64,000 bases of DNA from Francisella persica ATCC VR-331 (GCF_001653955.1 NZ_CP013022.1:1476769-1540768); one strand, 5' to 3'. Counted from the first letter of the stretch, positions 50,190 to 61,607 are shown. Notes: generated by a model from the sequence alone, not told the origin. Translations and numbers: made by a program.

Positions 50190-51060
50190 GAAAAAAAGCA
50201 TTTTAAAAATTAAAGAGCCAATATTAGGGCACCTCTATTTTTAAAACTACACTCTTGAACAGTTGATTTTAATTTTTGGTAATTTCCTGCTGTACCAGAT
50301 ATCAAAGTAGTACTTGTTGATAGCTCTAATGGTTGGGCAATATATGCTCTTAGTTTAGTTTTTATTTTAACTGCAAACTCTTGTATTTAATCTGCACTAG
50401 CTTGTTGTCCAATCAACATCCTATAACTACCTGAACCATTTGCCTCTTTGACAACTATATTTATCAATTATTATTTAGCACATAATTTCTATCATTTTCT
50501 TCACTGCAGAAATAGGTTTTCACCTGAGCTAATATCTATTTTTCATTGAGATAACACTCTATCATCTTGTTAACGTATAATATATCTTATCATCTGCTAT
50601 ACTATCGTCTACTGCATTTGCTAGATATTTGTTTTAGCAAATGCTTTAGGAATCGCTTTTATCAAAAAGTTACGATTCTAACTAATACATACGAAACTGC
50701 AGAATGTGTCCTGACATTATCTTCTAACACCATAAAGCAGCTTTCATCTTTGATAGGATCTAATCCAACAATATGACAAATATACACCATGAGGTGGTTT
50801 TACACATCTCATTTGTGGTAAGTACTCTTCTGATGACTCTACAAACTCCCTAGGAATTAAATCAAAATGAAATACCACTTTTTTAGAAATGAGGCATCGA
50901 TAAACTTCTATTTCTCATGTAATGTTTCTAAATTTAACTCATCTATAGCTTTGATAGCCTGGCGAACATCATCTCGTACTTTGCCATCAATCTGTGAAAA
51001 TTTCATCATATACACATTTGCATAAGAAACATAGCCATTTAAAGCAGTATTATGCGACAT
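50190..51060 (-). pseudogene. Decayed circularly permuted ATP-grasp protein
   Basis: From an ATG at 51060 the frame reads MSHNTALNGYVSYANVYMMK then KVRDDVRQAIKAIDELN. A later frame gives CHIVGLDPIKDESCFMVLED and NVRTHSAVSYV, which match the LEDNxRTPSGVSYxLENR signature of CP_ATPgrasp (DUF404/407) proteins. These are predicted peptide-bond-forming ligases, often in operons with alpha-E and transglutaminase-like genes. No such partners are seen. About ten stops or shifts; the 3' two-thirds are hard to read. Confidence 0.65.
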
Positions 51061-52369
51061 AAAACCCTTGAAATAAAAATATTTTCACAAAAAAAATTAT
51101 AGCACAACAACTATTTAGTCATAGTATATAAAAGTATTATAACTACAATTTTGTATATCATTAGAGTTGTAAAAAAACTAGAATTTTTGTGTTATTATCT
51201 TAAGTTTTAATTATCTTATTTACTTCAAGTTTACTATCTAGACACCTTTAAATCCAAAATCACTCTACTATTTGTTGAATATCTTTTAAGAAAAATACTG
51301 TTAATTTATTATTTTCTTTAAGACCATGGATTATAGATGACTTAGTAGATGCTATCTCTACTTATCTTTTTTTAACAAGTTTAAGAAAACTACATCAAAA
51401 TTTCCCACGAATATTAATGGCGCATTTCAACCATTAATAAGATTAACTTCATACTTATAATCAAACGCAACTAAAAATATCTCTTTACTCGTAGCTTTTT
51501 TATCTATATAGCTAACTACTTCTTTAAGGAAATTATAATAGTTTATATTATAACAATAGCCTAACTAGACCACTACTATCTTTGTAGACAGCTATTATAT
51601 CTTTTTCGACATTACTATTATCAACAGTATCCTGGATAGCTAGCACCAGCTTACTATCAGTACTATTTTCAACTATTAAATCAAAATCTAATATTTTGCT
51701 AGATGGTATATAATCTTATCATCTTTTATTACACTACCACCAGCTATAAGTTCATAGCGGTAAATATCTTTACGACTTTGAATATACATATATTCAAGAT
51801 TATTAAATGTAATCTTTTGAGGCTTATAATTAATGAATCACTACTAACTTTACTTAAGGAGCTGTTACTATTTACTCTGTAGTTGATAACTTTACCACTT
51901 TCACTTTTAGAACTAACTGTTAATACATGTAAATTTTTACCATCATTAACTAATTTTGCCTCAACAATCTTTTGTGTAAAGCGTTGTTAAAAATTTTACC
52001 GTTAATACTAATAGTTATTAGTGAAATACTATAATCAATAAGTTTATGATTAGAAAAAATATAAAAAGCATTAGCAAATTTAGCTACAATTATTTTTGTG
52101 ATTTTACTATAATATTTTGATTATCAAAGCAATGGGTAAATGAGCCTGTAGTATTTATCGAATATGATAGTTTAGTGACATTAAAACAATAATCTATCCT
52201 GCTCTAAAAATAGAACATAGTTTTGTACTATTATAATTACTAATACTCAACTGATTGGATATTCGGCTCGGTGGTAGTGGTAATATATATGGCTATCTTA
52301 ACCAAAGATGCCTTAGGTTGCTGAAAAACTAAAAGCATAAACATAACTCATAATAATTAAATTTCTCAT
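51061..52369 (-). pseudogene. Decayed exported protein, family unclear
   Basis: A signal-like start at 52369 (MRNLIIMSYVYAFSFSAT) is followed on the minus strand by PKASLVKIAIYITTTTEPN, KIVEAKLVNDGKNLHVLTVS, LEYMYIQSRKDIYRYELIAG, and LIVENSTDSKLVLAIQDTV in changing frames. The beta-rich phrases could come from a propeller-type exported protein or peptidase, but I cannot name it. Coding traces fade toward 51180. Nothing intact. Confidence 0.45.
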
Positions 52370-52541
52370 TATTAACCTTAGTTTTTAATGCTTAGACTTT
52401 AGCATTTTTTATTGATGGACTAAACTATATTATCTATCGTACATTTTTATCACTGATGTTGTTAATTGACACTTAGCAAATCATATAGGGTTTTATTTTT
52501 ATTTAGAAGCAATGTTTACAAAAGAGTTATATTTTTAGTAG

Positions 52542-53333
52542 CTATAAGCTGACTATCTCAAGATGTTGTATCTGTGTTTGAAGAAACATCTCACCAACTG
52601 ATCTAAAATTCAAAGGAATATCAGTTACATAAAATCTATATTGTGGATTAGAGTTAGCTTTATTTAAAAGCTTATTCTCCAAGAGAACCGAATAAAGCAT
52701 TTTACTAGCTTGCAATGATGGATCTATAAGTTTCACACCTAAAATTTTTGCAATACTCTCTTTAATAATTGGATAATGCGTACAACCTAAAATTAAAGCT
52801 TGGATATTCTTATCATGAAAATAACTAAGATACTCTTTAACTACTAATTCTACTATTTGACCATTAACAAAGCCTTCTTCTATCATTGAGACAAATAGAC
52901 CACAAGGATTACTATAGACTTCAATATTAGGATTCTTCTTGTGTATCTGTAAAGCATAGGCACTACTATTAATAGTTGCTGGTGTGGCAATTACACCAAT
53001 TGTATTTAGATTATCTACCAAGTTTACCCCAGCAGTTATTACATCTATTACGGGTATAGTTTTAGCAATCTCTTGGACAATATCTTTAGCAAGAGCTGAA
53101 ATAGTATTGCAAGCAATAATTATTGCTTTGACTTTTTGCTCAATCAAAAATTTTGCTGTTTGTGCAGCAAACTTTTGAATTATAGCTCGCGATTTTGTTC
53201 CATAAGGTATCCTAGCTATATCACCAAAATATATAATATCCTCATTTGGTAATATGTTCATAAGGTTTTTAACGATAGTCAAACCACCAATACCTGAATC
53301 AAAAACACCTATAGGTCTATTATTAAGAAGCAT
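52542..53333 (-). CDS. murI: Glutamate racemase MurI
   Basis: A 263-residue racemase making D-glutamate for peptidoglycan. The two catalytic cysteines are Cys75 (IIACNT) and Cys184 (LGCTHYP). GVFDSGIGGLT at about 9-19 binds substrate. Its ATG overlaps the stop of the NERD gene by one base, so it is the last gene of sbcB-uvrB-NERD-murI. Confidence 0.97.
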   Translation of the reverse strand: MLLNNRPIGVFDSGIGGLTIVKNLMNILPNEDIIYFGDIARIPYGTKSRAIIQKFAAQTAKFLIEQKVKAIIIACNTISALAKDIVQEIAKTIPVIDVITAGVNLVDNLNTIGVIATPATINSSAYALQIHKKNPNIEVYSNPCGLFVSMIEEGFVNGQIVELVVKEYLSYFHDKNIQALILGCTHYPIIKESIAKILGVKLIDPSLQASKMLYSVLLENKLLNKANSNPQYRFYVTDIPLNFRSVGEMFLQTQIQHLEIVSL

Positions 53334-54130
53334 TATTTTTTCTCAAGTTTTCTAATAATTTTTCGGCGTGAACGAGTAGGCATCTTCTCAAGATACTCTT
53401 CTTTTGCCTTAATAAAAGGTATTAAATTCTCTAAAGAAAGAACTGCTTGGTTAGCATCATCAGCAATGAAATTTTCACTTAATTGCGCATCTTCATTTGC
53501 AAAAATAACTATCGTAACTACAGGTACACCTTTGATATAAATCTTTTGATTGTAAAGGAATGTCTGTAAAACTTTTTTCTGTGCAAAAGTCTGTCTGATA
53601 GGATTTTTAATTGTCTTAGCATAAACCTTATTATTCTGTGAGGTCTTAGATACATTCCATCGCTCAGCCATATTTTCAACTTCAATATAACCACGGTTAT
53701 TTTTAACCTCAACAATATATATGCCTTTGCGTGATATTGTGATAAAATCAATCTCTCTATTACCTACTGTTGATTTCTCATCAGGTAAAATAACTCTATT
53801 GAATAATACAAAGTTGTTATCAAGCTTTTTTAACTCATCAAGTACAGTAGTCTCACCCTCTGCACCAGAAATAATTATATCTACAGGATTATCATCTTTT
53901 GTTATTAAGAAAAAAAATACAAATAATATAAATGCTAGAGTAATACCAATCTCTAGCGATTGAGTCACAAATTCAACATTACCTAAATATAAATCAACCC
54001 CTACTATCAAACCACAGAGTATGATAGAAGCATATAAGCTTTTTCTCGCTCTTATCAGGTAGTTTCGTAACCGTGCCCAAGTAAAGCGCAAAAAAAGTCT
54101 ATTCTTTTTTAGTCTACTTTCTATTGCCAT
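53333..54130 (-). CDS. Membrane protein with NERD nuclease-related domain
   Basis: About 265 residues. A basic N-terminus, two transmembrane helices (about 33-53 and 62-82 from MAIES), then a NERD domain: TTVLDELKKLDNNFVLFN, REIDFITISRKGIYIVEVKN, and NPIRQ near 175. The E...D...ExK pattern is that of PD-(D/E)XK-type nucleases. NERD proteins are thought to act on DNA, but biochemical proof is sparse. I start at the ATG at 54130, since the longer frame begins with TTG at 54163 and lacks a site. It lies 36 bases after uvrB and overlaps murI. Confidence 0.85.
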   Translation of the reverse strand: MAIESRLKKNRLFLRFTWARLRNYLIRARKSLYASIILCGLIVGVDLYLGNVEFVTQSLEIGITLAFILFVFFFLITKDDNPVDIIISGAEGETTVLDELKKLDNNFVLFNRVILPDEKSTVGNREIDFITISRKGIYIVEVKNNRGYIEVENMAERWNVSKTSQNNKVYAKTIKNPIRQTFAQKKVLQTFLYNQKIYIKGVPVVTIVIFANEDAQLSENFIADDANQAVLSLENLIPFIKAKEEYLEKMPTRSRRKIIRKLEKK

Positions 54131-54166
54131 GATTAATAATACTTCTTTTAAAAAATCTAACAAAAA

Positions 54167-56173
54167 TTAACAGTTAATAAACTTTTGCTTTATTTCAGCT
54201 ATCTTATCTCTAATAGTTGTAGCTTTTTCAAATTCAAGCCCTTTTGCATAAGATCGCATACGCTTTTCAAGAGATTTGATAACCTTTGAAGCTTCAGTCA
54301 TACCTAGTATAGCCGAAACATCTACATCATCAACCTTTAAGCGCAAATTATTTTTATAAGCACGTTTTTGCATCTCTGGAGAGCTATCAAGCATATCATC
54401 AATATTCTTAATAATAGTTTTTGGAGTTATATTGTGCTTTTGGTTATATTCATCTTGGAGCTTACGCCGGCGTAATGTCTCATCCATCGCTTTCTGCATT
54501 GACTTTGTCACAATATCTGCATATAGTATAGCTCTACCATTTTGATTTCTTGCCACACGACCAACAGTTTGGATAAGAGATTTTTCCGAACGTAAAAAAC
54601 CTTCTTTATCAGCATCAAATATTAGTAGCACGCCCACTTCTGGCATATCAAGACCTTCTCGAAGAAGATTAATCCCCACTAGTACATCAAACACCCCACG
54701 ACGAAGATCATGAATTATCTGTACCCTTTCAACAGTATCGATATCTGAGTGTAAATATCTGACATTAACTCCATGTTCAGATAAATATTCAGTGAGATTT
54801 TCTGCCATTTTCTTAGTAAGTGTAGTTATTAGCACTCTCTCATCTTTAGCAATAGCATTATTAATCTCAGACAAAGCATCTTCAACTTGTATCGCAACTG
54901 GACGGACAAAAACTTCTGGATCTAATAATCCCGTAGGACGAATCACTTGCTCAACTGTATTTTGAGATTTTTCTAATTCATAAGTTGCTGGCGTTGCTGA
55001 TACATAAATTGTCTGTGGGAGTAGTTTCTCAAACTCATTAAATTTCAGTGGGCGATTATCCAACGCTGATGGAAGCCTAAAGCCATAATTTACAAGGTTA
55101 GACTTACGCGAGAGATCACTTTTATACATTCCTCCAAACTGTGGTAATGTCACATGTGACTCGTCAACTATCACTAAAGCATTCTCTGGAAGATAATCAA
55201 TCAAAGTAGGTGGTGGATCACCTGGAGCTCTTCCAGAAAGCAATCTTGAATAATTCTCTATCCCAGTACAGTATCCAAGTTCTTGAATCATCTCAATATC
55301 ATATTTTGTGCGTTGTTCAATCCTTTGCGCTTCAAGAAGTTTCTCCTCTTGCTCAAAATATTTAACTCTTTCTTTGAGCTCTTTTTTAATTTCCTCTATT
55401 ACTATTTCTTTACGCTCTTTTGATGCAACATAGTGAGTACTTGGGAAAATTGTAGCACGATGCAGTGATTTGATTTGCTTTGATGTTAGTGAATCAATTA
55501 TACTTATTGCCTCTATCTCATCATCAAAAAACTCTACACGAATAGCATCTTTCTCAGAGTCTGCTGGGAAAATATCTAAAACTTCTCCGCGCACACGAAA
55601 GCTTCCACGACTAAAATCCATATCATTACGCGAATATTGCATCTCAACAAGTTTAGCTTGAGCTTTCTTGAGTCCTAAATCTTCACCAACCTTAAGATGT
55701 AACAACATTTGCATATATTGCTCTGGATCACCTAGACCATATATTGCTGAAACGGTAGCAACTATTATCACATCATTACGCTCAAGTATTGCCTTAGTTG
55801 CTGATAAACGCATTTGTTCAATATGCTCATTTACAGATGAGTCTTTTTCTATATAAGTATCTGATGCTGCTACATAAGCTTCTGGTTGATAGTAATCATA
55901 ATATGAAACGAAATATTCAACGGCATTATTTGGAAAATATTGCTTAAACTCAGAATATAACTGTGCTGCTAAGGTTTTATTATGTGCAAGTGTCAAGCAT
56001 GGTTTTTGTGTTTGTTGGATGACATTTGCCATAGTGTAAGTTTTACCAGAGCCGGTTACACCAACTAAAACTTGATGCTGTAAGCCATTATTTATACCTT
56101 CAACAAGACTTTGTATTGCCTGTGGCTGATCACCTGCTGGAGTATATTTTGTTACTAGGTTAAATTTATACAT
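54167..56173 (-). CDS. uvrB: Excinuclease ABC subunit UvrB
   Basis: A 668-residue nucleotide-excision-repair helicase-like protein. Walker A GVTGSGKT (38-45), the beta-hairpin YDYYQPEAY (92-100) that clamps damaged DNA, helicase motifs ([26 protein letters not shown]), and a C-terminal UVR motif that binds UvrC (from about 630). Complete. It starts two bases after sbcB. Its mfd partner for transcription-coupled repair is decayed. Confidence 0.98.
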   Translation of the reverse strand: MYKFNLVTKYTPAGDQPQAIQSLVEGINNGLQHQVLVGVTGSGKTYTMANVIQQTQKPCLTLAHNKTLAAQLYSEFKQYFPNNAVEYFVSYYDYYQPEAYVAASDTYIEKDSSVNEHIEQMRLSATKAILERNDVIIVATVSAIYGLGDPEQYMQMLLHLKVGEDLGLKKAQAKLVEMQYSRNDMDFSRGSFRVRGEVLDIFPADSEKDAIRVEFFDDEIEAISIIDSLTSKQIKSLHRATIFPSTHYVASKERKEIVIEEIKKELKERVKYFEQEEKLLEAQRIEQRTKYDIEMIQELGYCTGIENYSRLLSGRAPGDPPPTLIDYLPENALVIVDESHVTLPQFGGMYKSDLSRKSNLVNYGFRLPSALDNRPLKFNEFEKLLPQTIYVSATPATYELEKSQNTVEQVIRPTGLLDPEVFVRPVAIQVEDALSEINNAIAKDERVLITTLTKKMAENLTEYLSEHGVNVRYLHSDIDTVERVQIIHDLRRGVFDVLVGINLLREGLDMPEVGVLLIFDADKEGFLRSEKSLIQTVGRVARNQNGRAILYADIVTKSMQKAMDETLRRRKLQDEYNQKHNITPKTIIKNIDDMLDSSPEMQKRAYKNNLRLKVDDVDVSAILGMTEASKVIKSLEKRMRSYAKGLEFEKATTIRDKIAEIKQKFINC

Positions 56174-56175
56174 CT

Positions 56176-57624
56176 TTAAAAAAGATACTCCTCTAACTCA
56201 TATAACAATGCTTGTTGCTCTTCAGTTAAATCATGATTTGCTCTTAGCTCTTGGATTTCTTGGTAAATCTCTTCTAGAGTTTTACGGGTTTTACCTTTAT
56301 GATCAATCAAAAGCTCATCTGCATCTAGGCTGACAATTTTGTTAAGATAATTTTGAAACTCTATTTGTGCTTTTGCTGGTAATTTTGAGAAGTCTAATCT
56401 GCCAATTATACGCATAGCCCTGCCATAATAAGATTTTGGTAATTGATTAAGCATTTGTGCTTTTTGCTCAATAGGTAAGCTGTGAAATTTATCACAACCT
56501 CTCTCATCAGCCATAGTCATAAAATCACTTTGATAAATACTTGCATCAATATCAATGTTTTCAATTTCTGGATATTTATACTCTAATACATATTCGACAA
56601 AATTTGTAAAAATCTCTGGATTACTTTTGATAAATTCTTTATTTGCTTCTATAAAATCTAGCCTATCCTGTGGTAACTTCCCTACAAAACGTGTTTTAGC
56701 TGGTAAAATGAGAGGTATATCGCCCCACTTTTTGTTTAAAGTTAAGCGCCAGTGCTCTGCTTCTAAACTACCAAATTTTTGTATAAATTCACTAAAAAGA
56801 TATTTATCTAAACGCAAAAATATTTCTTGGTTTTTATATCGTCGATGTTGCCCTAAGTCTAATATTGCCGATATAAAATTATTCTTAGAGCCAAATATAC
56901 CGCTTATTGCAATAGCTTGTTTATATTTGTGATCACTAACATCTAAACCAATATCAAGTTGTGCTAAGGTACTTTCATCATTTTGCTTATTAAACTTTGC
57001 TAGTAAAAATTGCCACATCTTTGGATTTGCAACTCTTAGCTTTTTAGCTAACTCTACAGTGACAATCACATCTGTAATAGCATCATGAGCTCTACCACCA
57101 TTATATAAATTATTAATTTCATTTAAATTTTCCAGTTTAAGAGAAGTTTTTTCTTGACCATCCTCATCAACAATTTTAGGCCAATTTAATACTTGAATAC
57201 AAAATAAGTAATAACAAGTAACTATCGGAAATAAATCAACTCTAAAACAACCATTTTTAAATTGATGATTGTATGGTGGTAGCATATTTTTATAAAATGC
57301 AAATTTTAAAAACTCATCATCAAAACCAAGAGTGTTATAACCTATACTTATAGTTCCTGGTGTATTGATAATTTTATGAATTTTTCGAATTGCTTGATAT
57401 TCTGCTATACCAGTATTTGCTTGAGCAATAGAAATATGATGAGTGATTGTTGCCATAGGTGATGGCGTTGTATCAGGATTTAGTTTTACAAAAAAATTAA
57501 ATCTCTCAATCTCATTAAAATCTAAATCAGTTCTAATCGCAGCAAATTGTAAAACCTGATCAAAAGAATTGTTTATGCCACTAGTCTCTAAATCATAAAA
57601 TAACAAAGTCTGATTACTAAACAT
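56176..57624 (-). CDS. sbcB: Exodeoxyribonuclease I SbcB
   Basis: A 482-residue 3'-5' single-strand DNA exonuclease. DEDDh active site with Asp11 and Glu13 (FYDLETSG), a second Asp region [11 protein letters not shown], and HDAITDV as the third. Then the SH3-like and helical C-terminal domains. Length near E. coli (475). Heads the sbcB-uvrB-NERD-murI run. Confidence 0.95.
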   Translation of the reverse strand: MFSNQTLLFYDLETSGINNSFDQVLQFAAIRTDLDFNEIERFNFFVKLNPDTTPSPMATITHHISIAQANTGIAEYQAIRKIHKIINTPGTISIGYNTLGFDDEFLKFAFYKNMLPPYNHQFKNGCFRVDLFPIVTCYYLFCIQVLNWPKIVDEDGQEKTSLKLENLNEINNLYNGGRAHDAITDVIVTVELAKKLRVANPKMWQFLLAKFNKQNDESTLAQLDIGLDVSDHKYKQAIAISGIFGSKNNFISAILDLGQHRRYKNQEIFLRLDKYLFSEFIQKFGSLEAEHWRLTLNKKWGDIPLILPAKTRFVGKLPQDRLDFIEANKEFIKSNPEIFTNFVEYVLEYKYPEIENIDIDASIYQSDFMTMADERGCDKFHSLPIEQKAQMLNQLPKSYYGRAMRIIGRLDFSKLPAKAQIEFQNYLNKIVSLDADELLIDHKGKTRKTLEEIYQEIQELRANHDLTEEQQALLYELEEYLF

Positions 57625-57899
57625 CTAAAACACGAATTTTTATTTCATTTAAATTATTAGTTTAGAATTTTAACATACCTTTAAGGTAATTAATAACTTT
57701 AGAATGGTATAGTTTTATTTGTAAAATAATTTAGACTGTTGATTTAATACTAAAAGTTGATTGAAATAGTCGAAATAACTTTTTTCGATTTTTCTAAACA
57801 CAAGATTTTGACTCTGCTTAAGCGACTTTATTTTTTTATGTATTAAGTTAATTCTTCTAAAGAAGAAATTTATTATAACTTAGTAAGCAGCAAAAATAT
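57625..57899. other. Spacer with small inverted repeat
   Basis: No gene seen. An AATTCTTC-TAAA-GAAGAAATT inverted repeat lies at about 57850-57870, 3' of the decayed SDR, without a U-tract. The sbcB promoter should lie within 57625-57780, but I could not assign boxes. Confidence 0.3.
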
Positions 57900-58625
57900 T
57901 ATTATAACTACGCAGGCTGTTTAGTTGCCGCAATTATGACCTCACGAATGTTTATTATTTTATGGTTGGCTATACATTAACATCGCAGTGCGTGCAGTAT
58001 TATACGCAATTAATACTCCACCATAGTTTTTTTCCAACTTTAATAATCTTCTTTTACTTTTTTCAGAAGTAGTATGATTTAAAAGCTCGGTTTCAACAGC
58101 ACATGGAAAGATTATCATAATTCTTACATTATCATCTGCAACCTCTTTACGTATATTCTCACTTACGGAAAAAACTGCAAATTTTATTCCAACATACGCA
58201 GCATGGTTAGCAAATGACTTTTTACCAGCAATTAACTTATATTGATAATTGTCCCAGTTTTTCTAGATCTCATATCAGTTAGTACTGCTTGCATGCTATT
58301 AAGTAATGGCTAATATATTTACATCATACATTTTTCCATTCAGTTGGATCTTGGGTATTAATTTACCAAGTAGCATTACATGCATTATTTACTAGACAAT
58401 CTACAGGTCTATATTGCTCTTCTGCTTCTTTTATTGCATTTCTTAAAGCTTATACATCTGTTACATCAACCTTACGAAGCCAGTGTATTTGGTAGATTTA
58501 ATTCTTCAATTTTTCTACTCTTCTAACAATTAGCAAAATAAGTGTCTTGCTTTAGAAAAGCGTTTTACAATAGCTGCACCAATTACTGAACTTGCTCCTG
58601 TGATTATAATATAATGATTTACGCA
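57900..58625 (-). pseudogene. Decayed short-chain dehydrogenase
   Basis: Minus-strand pieces in SDR order: KVDVTDVXALRNAIKEAEEQYRPVDCLVNN with one stop at X (58480-58390), DPTEWKNV, LLNSMQAVLTDMRSRKTGTI, VKSHLLTMLRMLE from the active-site region, and EKVKEDY near 58060. Resembles the YdfG/serine 3-dehydrogenase-type SDR. Several stops and shifts. It is divergent from the decayed LysR regulator. Confidence 0.75.
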
Positions 58626-58733
58626 TTTTACCTCTCCTATGTTTTTTTATTTTACTGTGTTTTATTGATTGTAAATTCTATAGAATACTATATTAAGACT
58701 GATAAATACTAATAATAAATTTGTTATATAATA

Positions 58734-59581
58734 ATGAACAATATTCATTGGCGTGGTATCTATTCATTTATCCATGTGGCAGAAAACAACAAAGCTTTAC
58801 TAAGACTACAGATATACTAGGCATTGTAAAATTAAATCTTAGTTAAAATATTAAAAATCTTGAAAATCATTTTAAAGTACAGCTACTTTATAGAAGCACC
58901 AGGCATGTCAGGCTAACAGAAATGGGACGAGAGTATTATCAAAAATGCAAAAAAGCTATCCAAGATTTATGCACTGCTACCGAACTCACTAGCCAAGAAA
59001 GTAATGAGATTAGTGGAATTATAAAAGTAAATAGCGTTGGTGAAATACTTGGTGAACAAGTAATAGCTCGAATATTGCTGAGCTTTCAGAGACAAAATCA
59101 TAAAGTTATTTTTCTAGTCACAGAGTGAATCTTTTGGATAGTGATTACGACTTAGTAATACGCATGGGCAACCTTGCTATTCTAACCTTATAGTTTCATC
59201 TTTACGTACTGTTGCTACCAAATAATATTGCTAATCGTAATTTTATTCAAAAGCATGGACAAATAACTAATCTCAGGCAACTCGCATGCCACTAATTATA
59301 TGGCAATGTCAAACAATGGTCATTAGTTTAGACTAAGGATAAATATATTCTTCATATTAATAATAATGGTATTCATGTTACCAGTAGCAGAGTGATGAAA
59401 CAAACTGCATTAGCAGGATTAGGAATTACTCGACTTATATATAATGTATGTATGGTCTGATATCAAAAATGGAAATTTAATCGAAATCTTGCCAGATTAT
59501 TCTGAAATTACAGAATTATCTATTATTTCACTACTTAAGAGAATAAACTCATTGATAAAATTACATAAAATAACATTTTAA
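58734..59581 (+). pseudogene. Decayed LysR-type regulator
   Basis: From an ATG at 58734 (NNIHWRGIYSFIHVAENN) through LYRSTRHVRLTEMGREYYQKCK (about 58890-58945; 68-codon frame 58922-59128) to SDYDLVIRMGNLA and LIEILPDYSEITELSIIS, the order is that of a LysR protein: winged helix, linker, effector domain. It has at least four frameshifts. LysR genes often control the divergent neighbour, here an equally decayed SDR, so the pair was probably lost as a unit. Confidence 0.8.
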
Positions 59582-59653
59582 CCAATTATATCTAGAGATA
59601 CTTTCACAAAAAAAATAGTTCAGTTTTAAAATTTACTTAACATTAATAAATTG

Positions 59654-60538
59654 TTAGAGAATCTTATAATAACGAATTGTTATTTTTTTAAAATTTCTTC
59701 TTACTTGTTGCTTAGTATGATCAACTAACTCTTTATATAAATCATCTTTATGTTTTTTTTGCTGGATAAATAAGGTTCTATATGTTTTTAGATTAATTAG
59801 CAACTCATCAATCAAGACAATTATCTTTTTATATTCAAAATATTTTTTAGTCGTTGGAAATTCAAATTTGGCATTTACAAGTATTTCATTAAGCTTAATA
59901 GTTTGTTCAATCAATGAAATAAGCCTACGGTTTTTGACACTTTTATCAACATCATCTACGAGTTTTTTTAGCTCGTCATATAAACTATACATTTCCTTAT
60001 TAAAGAGAGTTCTATATTTCTGTTCTCGAGTTAGAAAAGTAATCAAGACAATACAAATAGTACCGATAGCTACACAAGTAATCCGCACTAAAAAAAGCTC
60101 TTTGTCCCAACCGATAAATAAACCAAAAAACATCACTAAATAAATATGAATAAAGAAAACACTAGTTGCATAATTAAGAAATAATGTATAGATATATAAT
60201 GCTAAAGCTATCCCACACAATATTGCTACTATAGTGAAGTTATCAGGTGTACTCTTTTGCACTAACATTAATATTACTGAGCCTGTTGATGTTCCTAGGA
60301 GCGAAAATATTATAATCACTTTTGCTCGAGTATATACAACACTAGTACTGGTACTAGCTGCAACACTTACTACAGCTATAACAACCCAATATATTCTATC
60401 CCTAAAGTCACTATCACCGCTATAACTAAAGATATAGTAACAAATAACTAATCCTAATGTCGAAGCGATCAAAACCCTATAAGCTAATAGTGTCGTATCA
60501 GATAGTTTATCTATAGTTTTATCTTTAAAAAAGATCAT
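59654..60538 (-). CDS. FUSC-like membrane protein, C-terminal half-type
   Basis: A 294-residue protein with about six transmembrane helices (residues 20-165) and a basic, helical cytoplasmic C-terminus (about 170-294). The LLAYRVLIASTLGLVICYYIF start and the RDRIYWVVIAVV region are like the second membrane unit of FUSC/AaeB-type aromatic-acid efflux proteins. Its ATG lies 14 bases inside the preceding gene. FUSC proteins usually carry both units in one chain, so either this is a natural two-gene form or the product of a frameshift. Confidence 0.7.
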   Translation of the reverse strand: MIFFKDKTIDKLSDTTLLAYRVLIASTLGLVICYYIFSYSGDSDFRDRIYWVVIAVVSVAASTSTSVVYTRAKVIIIFSLLGTSTGSVILMLVQKSTPDNFTIVAILCGIALALYIYTLFLNYATSVFFIHIYLVMFFGLFIGWDKELFLVRITCVAIGTICIVLITFLTREQKYRTLFNKEMYSLYDELKKLVDDVDKSVKNRRLISLIEQTIKLNEILVNAKFEFPTTKKYFEYKKIIVLIDELLINLKTYRTLFIQQKKHKDDLYKELVDHTKQQVRRNFKKITIRYYKIL

Positions 60539-61607
60539 AATATGCCTCTTTAATATTCTCTAAACTAATCAACATATCATCTAGTAGCAATATACAATCG
60601 AAAAGTAACTTTCTTTTTTGTTTATCATACTGATATTTTTGGATATAACCAATTTCTAATTTATACTTCAAATGTTCAATCTCATCACTTTTTTTCTTAA
60701 ATAATTCTGCTTTCTTTTGGACATATAACATCAAGAATAATGTTTCTTTAAAGACTCTTTCTAAATCTTGTGAAAGCTCCTTAATCTCATGGTTGTCTTC
60801 AAAACCCAAAAGTACATAATTTGAGCTTAGTCTTTTATAACTTAAGATAAACTTTGGTGTTAATCTATTAAAGACTATAAAGTTATGAGTTAAGTATCTC
60901 CAGCTCTCTTGAGTATTCTTGCGTAGAAACATCAAGCCATGATTTTTTACTGAATTTATATTCTGATACTTTAGATTACTCATTCGTACTATATCTATTT
61001 GTGTAAATTTTCCACTCTTTGCTTTGTCAAAAGTATTTAGATAATTTCTTATATATAAGCGTATAAACTCATAAACTATTTTTTCAATATCTTCGGACTT
61101 CATAATCTTGTAGTTTCTGATAATCAAAATATAAAAAGCTAAGCTTATAAGTATTGCAGTAAATGTAAAACTTAGATGATTATATTCCGCTAATGGAAAT
61201 CTAATAAAACATATACATGTTAATACTACTACCATTATCGGAAATATTGTAAAAGCCTCACCAAATCTTCTAACCCAAAACGCGACAAAAACCACAAATA
61301 CAATAAGTATAAAATCTTTTTCAAAGATATTATGTACATAGGGTGAAAGATTAATAACAACTATTGCCGAAATTAGATACATCACAAACGCTATATGCTT
61401 AGCTTGTATACTCCCGAGTAAAATACTCCCACTTAGATTAGAGATAAATAAAATAGACATAATAATCAAATTCTTATCGATATTAAAAAATGAAGTTATC
61501 GCTAAAAAAGAGAAAAGTATAACCGCACATTTTACAGCACAATCCTGAAAAATCCGCATCGGATCTTGATCAATGTATTTTGAATAAACTTCATTTAAAC
61601 TAAGCAC
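60525..61607 (-). CDS. FUSC-like membrane protein, N-terminal half-type
   Basis: A 360-residue protein with about six transmembrane helices (residues 25-165) followed by a long helical cytoplasmic part (about 170-360) ending LLLDDMLISLENIKEAYYDLF. It resembles the first membrane unit and soluble linker of FUSC-family exporters. The frame opens with GTG at 61607 without a good ribosome-binding site; an ATG at codon 17 is the alternative. It overlaps the next gene by 14 bases. Substrate unknown. Confidence 0.7.
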   Translation of the reverse strand: MLSLNEVYSKYIDQDPMRIFQDCAVKCAVILFSFLAITSFFNIDKNLIIMSILFISNLSGSILLGSIQAKHIAFVMYLISAIVVINLSPYVHNIFEKDFILIVFVVFVAFWVRRFGEAFTIFPIMVVVLTCICFIRFPLAEYNHLSFTFTAILISLAFYILIIRNYKIMKSEDIEKIVYEFIRLYIRNYLNTFDKAKSGKFTQIDIVRMSNLKYQNINSVKNHGLMFLRKNTQESWRYLTHNFIVFNRLTPKFILSYKRLSSNYVLLGFEDNHEIKELSQDLERVFKETLFLMLYVQKKAELFKKKSDEIEHLKYKLEIGYIQKYQYDKQKRKLLFDCILLLDDMLISLENIKEAYYDLF

